A stretch of 64,000 nt of DNA from contig CM042539.1 in NCBI GenBank assembly GCA_023630585.1, positions 23,450,755 to 23,514,754 of the forward strand, in the 5' to 3' direction. The translations under genes were made by a program, and so were the position numbers. This document shows, in pieces, positions 34,901 through 47,032 of the stretch. The DNA is from Cranoglanis bouderius. Its lineage: Eukaryota; Chordata; Actinopteri; Siluriformes; Cranoglanididae. A model generated the notes under the pieces. It was not told the origin of the DNA, made no database searches, and saw only the letters and a program-made list of their open reading frames with translations. Numbering within the stretch: position 1 is the first letter of the stretch; each line of letters starts with the position of its first letter.

Positions 34901-37900
34901 TGCAGGTGGCCTTCTGGACCCTGGCTGCAGGGCGACAAGTGAAGAAGCTCAGAAAGATGTTCTTTCACTCCATCCTCAAACAGGACATTGGTTGGTTTGA
35001 TGTCAATGAGACCGGACAGCTCAGTACACGTCTCGCAGAGTAAGACATGGGGTTGAGTACCAGAAAAGTTATGAAATTTTAGATAATAATAAAAACAATA
35101 ATAAGAACAATTTATTTCAAATACAGTGTATTTAAGTATGACTGAAAAAATGGACTCTTAGATATAACTCAGCTCTATCTTTAAACAATTCTGAATCAAT
35201 GCACAGATCTCTGTAAGATTTTTTAAAAGAATTCAAAGCGGATTTCCAATCCAATTATAATTTTCATTGAAAAAGATTTGTTTTACAAATATCTTTATTA
35301 TACTCTGTTCTCTCTTCAGTGACATCTTTAAGATAAATGAAGGCATTGCAGACAAGTTGGGCACATTAATTCAGTCCCTCACCACCTTTTTAACGGGCTT
35401 CATCATTGGCTTTATCAAAGGCTGGAAGCTCACCCTGGTCATAGTCTCCATAAGCCCCCTGCTAGGCATCTCGGCTGCTGTCATTACCAAGGTGAGAGAA
35501 TATAACCAGACACCAGAACAGAGACGAGAAGAGCATGATTCACTGCTGCATTTCAGTGTGTATATAAGTATGGGGAGGTGGAGGGCAGGGAGACCACTTG
35601 GAATGTAAACTATAGAGTGGATCTTCATACAGTTTTCTAACCACCAAAACATTTCCCAATCAGTTAAGAGCAGCATTTGATTGTACACATGGAAAAAGAA
35701 GTGTAGAGGTTTGCCTGCTTTATGCTTAGGTGATGACCTCGTTCACCTCGAGGGAGCAGACGGCATATGCGAAAGCTGGAGCTGTAGCTGAAGAGGTGCT
35801 GTCTGCCATCAGAACTGTCTTTGCCTTTGGAGGACAGAAGAAAGAAATGAAGAGGTGTGTTTGTGTAAAGCCAATATTTGTGGAATGTTAAGACCACTAT
35901 AAGTGTGTCTAAGCAGAGACTTGCTATAGATGTAGATATAACTTTATGACCATGGCACAACTACTGTGTAAATTCATAGATCAAAAGTGTCTATGAACAA
36001 TCAGTAAATCACATTTGAACAGCAGACAAATGAACTTTAGCACGGTAGAGTGGTAAAGTCATTATCTCTTGTACTTTCACATTATCTGTGCTTTATAGAT
36101 AATATACAGTACTGTGCAATAGTTTTAGGGTTTTAGGCAATGTTTTAGGCAATGTTTTTTGAAATGTTTTTTTGTTTCTACATAAAAAAAAAAAAAAAAA
36201 ACACCACAGAGAGCAGTAAACAGTAGTAAATGAAACAAAGTCAATATTTGTGTGAGAAAAATAAAAATAAAAATGGTAGTCTCCGGTACAATTTGTAAGG
36301 TTTTTGTGTTTCTTGTGCAACAAATATAAAATCTGCCATTTTCAATACACTGAATGACAGGAAAACATAATGTCGTAAAGATACACAGAAACTACTGCAC
36401 GTGCTTGTATTATCAGTTACTTGAGCAGCTCTGACGTCTTTACAGGTATCAGAAAAACCTGGAAGATGCCAAGAATGTTGGTATAAGGAAAGCTATTACA
36501 GTAAACATCGCTGTGGGTTTCACATACTTCATGATCTATATGTCCTACGCTCTGGCCTTCTGGTATGGCAGCACGTTGATTTTTGCCGGAGAGTACAAAA
36601 TAGGAACACTTCTGACAGTGAGTATAAGGTTTAATATATTCAGTCACCTGACTATTAAATCCATGCATCTAAAAGGATAGTCAGTTACTGTTGATCATTA
36701 TGACAATATTATATATTTTTTTATATCAGAAATTAATAGGCCAGTTCAACTGAGCTCTCACTTAAAATTGTGTACAGTACAAGATTGCATAGCATGACAA
36801 AGATACAAATGCAACATTTAAAAAAAAAAAAAGAAATATCACTGTCCAATCTACTAAATTGTTAACTCATTCATAACCGCAGAAAAAGCAAAATTTTCTG
36901 TTCCCTATTTAGGTTTTTTTTGCAGTTGTGATTGGAGCATTCGGCCTTGGCCAGACTTCTCCTAACATTCAAGCGTTTTCTAGTGCACGAGGGGCTGCTC
37001 ACAAGGTTTTTAACATCATCGATCATGTGAGTAACACCTCCTACTGACTTTGTGCTTTCTCACTAAAACATAAGACATTACATAAGTGACAATACCACAG
37101 ACTCTGAACTAAGTCAGAACTAACTCTTACTCTTAGATATCCTTCACACTGATGAGCTAGTTGTAGGCAATGTTGTTCCATCATCTTCCATCAGTAAGAA
37201 GGTCTTCTCAGGGTTCTGCACACATTTTGGATATTTTATTTATAGTTTTATTTTATTTATAGTTGTCTTCTTGCATTCAGTTTTTAATTTCAGCCATAAA
37301 GAAATGGTAATCACAAATCCTTAACATCTAGCGAATTCAATCTTTTCAAGTTTAAGCAAAAGGAAAATCACTATTGCATTTTTCATATTGGTCTTTAGTT
37401 ATAATGCTGGATGTCAAAGATTACACTATATGTAAATCTACAGTAGGACAGAAACAGGAAGTCAATTTTTCTGCTTTTCCAGCAATTACAAGGGAAGTTG
37501 GAAGACCACTTATTATATAAAATATTCTAGCATAGAGAACTGGAGGACATCTTGCCTAGGACTTCTCACTTCCTGTTTCTTGCTTTTTCCCAGTATGGAA
37601 AGAAGAGGTCAGGGTGTGGGATTAGTGTACACTCAAACATGCACACTGATATACACACGCTCTATTTCATGGCCAATTTTCAGTTATAATAAACATTCAG
37701 GGAGCAAACAGGGGCTTTGATGAACAAAGAAAAATTCAGAAACACATCTGAGCCTATCCAAATAAATGAAAACATGGCGTTGGAGCTTCCTGCCATTGTT
37801 TCAGTGGCAGCATGAACTCAAGACCAGAGCTGGTCTCCTACTGAGTTCTGAACAACACTCAGGCCAACCAAGCTTCCATTAGATGTGCTTTTGGTCTGGG

Positions 37901-40900
37901 GCTAAAAATATGAAATATTTTATTAATTATTTGTTTTGGTGTTTGTTTTTGTATGGGGAAGTCAAGCACTACTGTATTTTGTCCACAGAAACCCAGCATC
38001 AACAGTTTCTCAGATGAAGGCTACAAACCCGACGTGGTCAAAGGAAACATTGAGTTCAAAGACATTCACTTCAGCTACCCCTCGCGGCAGGATGTGAAAG
38101 TACATTCAAGCTTCTACTTAGCCAAACGTTAACTGTCTGTCATATTGGGCTTAAAGGAAATGTATGAAAAAATATTGTAGGAAAAATAATGTAGGAAAAA
38201 ATGTTCAGAGCACCCATTTCTTGTTGTGTTTGTAGGTCCTAAATGGCATGAATCTGAAGATCAGCAGTGGACAGACTATTGCTCTTGTTGGTAGCAGCGG
38301 TTGTGGTAAAAGTACAACAGTCCAACTGATTCAGCGCTTCTATGACCCCCAAGATGGAGCAGTAAGTGTGGGCAGAGAAAAAGAGACGGTGGTCAAAATA
38401 AAAGGAGACATACTTTCTCAACCCTTTCTCATCTCAACCCACTTTGATTCTCTAGGTGATTATAGATGGCCATGACATTCGCACTCTGCATGTGCGCTGT
38501 CTGAGGGAGATGATCGGCGTTGTGAGTCAGGAGCCCGTTCTTTTTGCCACCACAATTGCTGAGAACATTCAATACGGCCGTGAGGATGTGACACAGGAGG
38601 AGATAGAGCAGGCCACACGGGAGGCCAATGCCTATGATTTCATCATGAAACTTCCTGATGTAAGACCTCCTGAGAATATTCACTAGCAAAAAATGCAGGA
38701 GAACATCGTAAGAAAAGAGCCTGTTAGTCAAAGGACTAAATAGTAAAGATAAAAAAAAAATTAAGTGTCTGGCAATGAAGTGTCTGGCAGTAAGAAGTGT
38801 CTGGCAATAAACAAATGTCATTAGAACATTTATAGAAGGGATTTATTTATAATCACACTATCCGGTGTCACCCAGATGAGGATGGGTTTGCTCATTAGGG
38901 ATAAATACATATATTTAAAATCTATATCCTGAATTTATATATTTCTGTAAAGCTACTTTGGGACAATGTCCATTGTTAAAAGCGCTGTGCAAGTAAAATT
39001 GATTTGAAGTGAATTAGGCAGAAATAAGCTCTATTAGGCTCCATTCATTTATTATGTGTGCACTAATGAAGCATCATTTTCAGAAATTTGAGACTCTGGT
39101 GGGTGACAGAGGCACTCAAATGAGTGGAGGACAGAAACAGCGAATTGCCATTGCCCGAGCTCTTGTGCGCAATCCCAGGATCCTCCTGCTGGATGAGGCA
39201 ACATCAGCTTTGGACACAGAAAGTGAGGCGATTGTACAAGCAGCCCTGGATAAGGTAACCACATCAAACAAGACCACTTTATTGCACTGTTGGAGGGGTA
39301 GCAGGCTGGTTAACGGTAATATTTTATCCAGAGTCGCTTGTAAATGAGGTGGAACCCAGTCTGACTATCATTATGTTATAGAAAATGTTTATCTATCTAT
39401 CTTTCTTCATGGAATGATGGATACTGCATGTTTCCTGAAATAAGCATTGAAATAAAAAAAGTCACTATTACCCAACAAACACTGAGACTGGTTGACCATT
39501 TATTATGGTCCCACTTCTTGTGCAGTCTACAGCAGTTGTTCAGAAGACATGTAGCTTATTTTAGTTTTCATTTCCTTTCATTCCTTATGCGTTTGCTGAT
39601 AAGAATGAGCCACAAGATAATCTTTCAAGCTGGATACATTCATGTAGCATCTGTTTCAGATCTGCGGTACAATCCTATTATTTACAGTGTAGCTAACATG
39701 AGATGTACAAGCTAGTGGGTAGGAATTGGACAGTTCTCTTGTAATCAAAGAAAGTATACTTGGCATAATAAGCTTTACACATGGATTTGGTGTAGGTGAG
39801 ACTTGGCAGGACGACCATCATAGTGGCGCACCGTTTGTCCACTATCCGCAACGCTGATGTCATCGCTGGTTTCCAGAATGGGAACATTGTAGAGCTCGGC
39901 ACGCACGATGAACTGATGGAGAAAAAGGGAGTCTACCACTCACTGGTCACTATGCAGGTGGGCTGATCTCGGACAGCTTAAGAGAGAATGATTATGAGTG
40001 ACTCAGTTCACATATAGGTATCTGTAAAGTATATATTGTGCATACATTAATGTGTCCAAACATCATGGAAATAAAAAACAATTTGACCCTTCAGACATTT
40101 AATGGCACAGAAGCCACAGAGTTAAAAGCAGAGGAGGCAGGGCTGGATGAGAAGAGCCCCTCTACCTCGTCTATGACAGAACACACACTCTACAGACAGA
40201 AATCCAAGAGTTTCATTGGCTCAGAGAAAGGCCAGGAAGATGTACACAAAGATTCAGTACAGGTAAAACACCAAGCAATGCACTTTTCACAATATACATT
40301 TATTCTTAGTTTCATTCAGATGTTGAATGAATGACCTAAAAGCAGTCTTTACAGGACAGGAAAATATGGCATTATTATCTGTCCATTTTTTGATTAGATG
40401 TTGAAGATGATACTGATATTGTAAAAGAATTTCACCATATTTTGTCTCTCTCTCTAGGAGGAAAAGGTCCCAGAAGTGTCATTCTTCAAAGTACTGAGTC
40501 TGAATAAGGCAGAATGGCCCTACATGGTGGTGGGCATCTTCTGTGCGATCATCAATGGAGGCCTGCAGCCTGCTTTTGCTATTATCTTCTCCAAAATCGT
40601 TGCTGTAGGACACACTCACAGGCAGACATTAATACCAAAGATAATTTTAAAAGATTAGAGTGCTGATGAATTCCCACTCTGCTCTCCCCTTTCCCCCCTT
40701 TTTCCCAGGTGTTTGCTGAGTTAGACGAGAACATTAAAAGGGACAGGGCAAATTTCTTCTCATTGCTGTTTGCTGTCATTGGGGTGGTTTCCTTCATTGC
40801 TCTTTTCTTACAGGTGCGGTAGTATAAAACATACTGTATCACTTTTCTTGGCAAAAGTTCGGTTAAAGAGGGTATTGTCTTAAATTTTATCACTTGATTT

Positions 40901-43582
40901 CATTCAATAAAGTAACTTCAGGTCATTCATTTACAGACGTTGTGTGAGTAAGTCAAGAGCATGTGAAATTAAAAGTGCATCGAATGCTATTGATGAGTTA
41001 TTGATTAACCCAGTATTATCGACCATGATAGCACAGGTGTCAAAAGTGGCAAAAGTAATTTTATGTAATAATGTATGAATTTATATATAAAAATAATTGA
41101 TGAATTTCTAAGTAAGGCTAACCTCTGCTCTGCTGGGCCAAGAACCAGATGTGGCCTTCACCACAGATCATTTTAACGGTTAAAGCAATACAAAAGATCT
41201 GTATGACCTAATATGCATTTGGTAATGTTACTGTAGACTGTAGTTTTTTTTTTTGCAGTTCACGTGTAAATAAAATATATTTGAATTTTTTTCTCTCAGG
41301 GTTTCTGTTTTGGTAAAGCTGGTGAGATTCTGACCATGAGACTGAGGTACAGAGCCTTTAAATCCATGATGAGACAGGTCAGAGTCAAAACAATAATGCC
41401 TCCAACAGTATGTCACCTAAACCATGGTCATATACAGAGTAGGTGGGAGGATTGACCTCATTTCATGTTTGCATGTATGTTTTAGGACCTAGGTTGGTAT
41501 GATAACCCTAAGAATAGTGTGGGAGCACTGACCACCAGACTGGCTACAGACACTGCTCAAGTGCAGGGCGTGAGTTTTTATCCTTTCTGTTTAATCTATA
41601 TCCTGTCTTTATTCGTGTCTGTTTTGAGTATGTTAGCTGTTCATTCTGAGTAGTGTATTCTTATTTGGGTTACATCTACATGCTTACATATCAGCTGATC
41701 CTTTGTTATGCATAAATGAATTAATGAATTTGCCTGCAAGTGCACCCCTTATTCATTAATAAGAGGTGTCCTTATATGGGGGGGAAAACGTGATATCACA
41801 ACTCCTAATACTCACTTACAAGCACATTTTCTACAGCTTTATTAACCTGTTGCATTAAAACAAGGAAAAGGGGAAACACTGAAAGCAGTATTAATATATT
41901 GTGAATGTTGTTTGGCAGGCAACAGGGTTGAGATTGGCCACATTGGCTCAGAATGTGGCAAACCTTGGCACTTCAATCATCATTTCGTTTGTGTACGGCT
42001 GGCAGCTCACCCTCCTCATCCTCTCCATTGTGCCAGTTATTGCTGTAGCAGGGGCTATCCAGATGAAGTTGTTAGGAGGCCATGCTGCAAAGGACAAGAA
42101 GGAGTTAGAGCAAGCTGGAAAGGTACTGCATTGTTCATAGTAAACTAAGCAAAAGTCATGATTCATGTCCTTGCTATTGAAAGAATCCCACCTTTAGTCA
42201 GTTTGCAGTTTTGATATGGCTTTCCACAGTATATCTAGCAATTTGAAGTTTTGTGATAATTAGAATAAAACCAGTGAAAAACCATTTTGCAACTTTTTTT
42301 TTGACCAACACATCGTTTTCTCTTTCTCTCAGATTGCTACTGAAGCCATAGAAAATATCCGCACAGTCGTATCATTGACCAGAGAGAGGAAGTTTGAGAG
42401 CCTTTACCAGGAGAACCTAATTGTACCATTCAAGTGAGTTCATCTTTCTATGCTTGATCAAAACGTCTGATAGCTAACTATCAAAAGCAGTGACTAATGA
42501 GTGACTAAGTGATTTTGGTGGTAGTATGATTTTATTTATATTTATTTATTTATTTATTTTTAGGAATGCTCAGAAGAAGGCACATATATTTGGCCTTACA
42601 TTCTCTTTCTCCCAAGCCATGATCTACTTTGCCTATGCGGGCTGCTTCAAGTTCGGTGCATGGCTCATTGAGCAGAAAATGATGACATTTGAGGGTGTTT
42701 TTCTGTAAGTGATTCAGACAAACTGGGATGATTATACCAATACAATAATGTTAACTTAACCACATACGTTGTATCCACTGATACAGTGGCTTGCATAAAT
42801 ATTCACACCTCTTGAACTACATTTTGTAGTGTTACAACCTGGAACTGAAATGGACTGAACTGGGATTATATATATCTTGTAAAACTACAAAATATGAAAA
42901 AGTTCAAGGTGAATACAAGACAATGTATGTTAACCAACTAGTGTTACTAGTGTCATTATCATGTGCAAAAAAGTAATCAGTACCACACACACACACATGC
43001 ATACATAGATACATACATACATACAATACATACATACATACAGATAGTAAACACACAAGTTAATTGTATGGACAGTAGTAGTAACCTTTCATGGGGTACA
43101 AAGGTTGCTGGTTCCCATAGTATCAGTTAATCATTTAAAAAGTGAGAAGCATGTCTACTAAGGCAAAAGGCACTATCTGCCATTCATTTGTTGACCAGGT
43201 TTTTTTGTTTACTGGATTGAAAAACAAAGTTATTTCAAAATATTTGCTTCTTGTTTGGCTAGACATGAAGCATATGCAACAATATTAAGTCTTCTTATTA
43301 TTTTGTTAATCTAAAATTCCATTTTAAACAGACTGTGCTCTTCCCTGATTATACAACATTTAAGGAGTGGCAGTGGGGGAAAAGCAAATCATATTCTGAC
43401 ATATAAAACACTTCTGAGCTTATTAGTAAAGTTCTTTGAACATTCTTTTTAATTCACTATGATTTTTACATAGTTAATTCCAGACTTTTTATTTGTCCTA
43501 GAGATTTTTGTCAGGCATTACATACATGCCAGTAGTGTTTTAAATAGTGTGTAGGTATACCCTGATTTATATATTCTTTTTG

Positions 43583-43672
<90 letters not shown>

Positions 43673-46170
43673 GTGCAAAAGTTTTAGGCAGGTGTGAAAA
43701 AATGCTGTAAAGTAACAATGCTTTCAGAAATAGACATGTTAATAGTTTATATTTATCAATTAACAAAAGACAAAGTGAGTGAACAGAAGAAAAATCTACA
43801 TCAAATCAATATTTTGTGTGACCACCCTTTGCCTTCAAAACAGCATCAGGCATATAGGCAGGTGTATGATTAAACACTTATACCAAACAGGTGCTAATGA
43901 TCATCAATTCAATATGTAGGTTGAAACACAATTATTAACTGAAACAGAAACCGCTGTGTAGGAGGAGTAAAACTGGGTGAGGAACCGCCAAACTCAGCTA
44001 ACAAGGTGAGGTTGTTGAAAACAGTTTACTGTCAAAAGTCATACACCATGGCAGGACTGAGCAAGTTCTCTCCCAGGCAGAAATTTCAAGGCAGACAGGG
44101 GTTTCCAGATGTGCTGTCCAAGCTCTTTTGAAGAAACACAAAGAAACGGGCAATGCTGAGGACCATAGATGCAGTGGTCGGCCAAGGAAACTTCCCTTCA
44201 CAATCGGAAGATGTCCAGCAGTGCCATCAGCTCAGACCAGGCAGAAACCATTGGGACCCTGGTAGACCCATCTACTGTCCGGAGAATTCTGGTCAGAAGT
44301 GGCCTTCGTGGAAGACCTGCGGTGAAAAAGCCATACCTCTGACATGGAAACAAGGCCAAGTGACTCAACTATGCACAAAAACACAGGAACTGGGGTGCAG
44401 AAAAATGGCAGCAGGTGCTCTGGACTGATGAGTCAAAATTTGACATATTTGGCAGTTTGTTTGCCGAAGGGCTGGAGAGCAGTACACGAATGAGTGTCTG
44501 CAGGCAACAGTGAAGCATGGTGAAGGTTCCTTGCAAGTTTGGGGCTGCATTTCTGCAAATGGTGTTGGAGATTTGGTCAGAATTAATGGTCTCCTCAATG
44601 CCGAGAAGTACAGGCAGTTACTTATCCATCATGCAATACCATCAGGGAGGCATCTGATTGGCCCCAAATTTATTCTGCAGCATGACAATGACCCCAAACA
44701 TACAGTGAAAGTCATTAAGAACTGTCTTCAGCGTAAAGAAGAACATGGAGTCCTGGAAGTGATGGTATGGCCCCCACAGAGCCCTGATCTCAATATGCTC
44801 AAGTCTGTCTGGGATTACATGAAGAGAGAGAAGCAACTGAGGCTGCCTAAACCCACAGAAGAACTGTGGTTAGTTATCCAAGATGTTTGGGCCAGCCTAC
44901 CTGCCGAGTTCCATCAAAAACTGTGGGCAAGTGTACCTAGAAGAATTGATGAATTGATGCTGTTTTGAAGGCAAAGGGTGGTCAGACCAAATATTGATTT
45001 GATGTAGATTTTTCTTCTGTTCACTCACTTTACAATTTGTTAATTGAAAAATATAAACTATTAACATGTCTATTTCTGAAAGCATTGTTACTTTACAGCA
45101 TTTTTTTTTTTTACACCTGCCTATATACTGTATATATACATATACAGGTGCATCTCAAAAAATTAGAATCCCATGGAAAAATTGAGTTTTCATATATTCT
45201 AGATTCATTACACATAAAGTGAAATATTTCAAGCCTTTTTTTGTTTTAATCTTGATGATTACGGCTTACAGCTCATGGAAATCAAAAATCCAGTATCTCA
45301 AAATATTAGAATAAACAATTTATAATCCAGAAATGTCGACCTTCTGAAAAGTATGTTAATTTATGCGCTCAACACTTGGTCGAGGCTCCTTTTGCATGAA
45401 TTACTGCATCAATGCGGCGTGGCATGGAGGCAATCAGCCTGCAGCACTGTTGAGGTGTTATGGAAGCCCAGGTTGCTTTGACAGCGGCCTTCAGCTAGTC
45501 TGTATTGTTGGGTCTGGTGTCTCTCATCTTCCTCTTGACAAAATTCAGGTCAGGCGAGTTGGCTGGCCAATCAAGCAGAGTAATACCATGGTCAGCAAAC
45601 CAGTTACTAGTAGTTTTGGCACTGTGGGCAGGTGCTATGTCCTGCTGGAAATCAGCATCTCTCTAAAGCTTGTCAGCAGATGGAAGCATGAAGAGCTCTA
45701 AAATCTCCTGGTAGTCGGCTGCATTGACTCTCGACTTGAGAAAACACAGTGGACCAACACCAGCAGATGACATGGCACCCCAAATCATCACTGACTGTGG
45801 AAACTTCACACTGGACTTCAAGCAACTTGGATTCTGTGCCTCTCCACTCTTCCTCCAGACTCTGGGACCTTCATTTCCAAATGAAATGCAAAATTTACTT
45901 CATCTGAAAAGAGGACTTTGGACAACTGAGCAACGGTGTTTTGAGTTAATTAGCTGATTAGAGCTCTTTTCAAGTTGACATTGCTGTATTATAAATTCTT
46001 TATTCTAATATTTTTGAGATACTGGATTTTTCCAGCATCTCATTTCCATGAGCTGTAAGCCGTAATCATCAAGATTAAAACAGAAAAGGCTTGAAATATT
46101 TCACTTTATGTGTAATGAATCCAGAATATATAAAGTTTTTTAATTAAATTACGGGAAAAAATTAGATGCA

Positions 46171-46246
<76 letters not shown>

Positions 46247-46980
46247 TTTAATTCTATGCTGTTTATTAACTTCTTGATGTTACAAATAAAATAAAATAAA
46301 AAAACAAGTAATAATACAAAAAATTTTATAAATGGCTCCTATATATATTAATTGGTGGTTGTTTTTAGTGTAATCTCAGCTATAATATATGGAGCCATGG
46401 CAATGGGAGAAGCCAACTCCTTTACTCCCAACTACGCCAAGGCTAAGATGTCAGCCTCCCATATCCTAATGCTCATCAATCGAGTGCCAGATATCGACAA
46501 CAACTCAGAGGAGGGAGAAAAGCCGGTACAGTGCTCTTTCCCTTTATTTTTTCTCATTTCTCTTACTCTACATAAAAAGAAAAACTTGAAAATAGAATAA
46601 AAAAAATAGGCTGCCAATATACACTCTTTCATAGAGGGGCTTCCTTAGGTATACATGATGCACATTATTTTTTTCATTCCTAATATTATTATAACCAGAA
46701 TTTGGATTCAAATTTTCAGTGTAATACATTTCAGTTCATGCATGTACACAACTCTGGAGTAACACTTTATGTGCGCAGGATCACTTTGAAGGGAATGTGC
46801 GCTTTCAAGATGTGAAATTTAGATACCCGTCGCGGCCAGATGTGCCTGTACTGCAGGGCTTGCGGCTCCGGGTGAAGAAAGGTCAGACCCTCGCTCTGGT
46901 GGGCAGCAGCGGCTGTGGCAAGAGCACCACTATTCAGCTGCTAGAGAGATTTTACGATCCACTACAAGGCACAGTGGTGA

Positions 46981-47032
<52 letters not shown>

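Larger units (their letters stand above)
42705..46368. other. abcb intron 22, expanded to 3.7 kb by transposons
   Basis: The other introns of this gene are mostly 0.1-1.6 kb. This one holds a Tc1 end at 42,784, two adjacent Tc1 elements (43,668-45,130 and 45,145-46,172) and two long (TA)n tracts (43,589-43,667 and 46,174-46,244). Confidence 0.9.
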
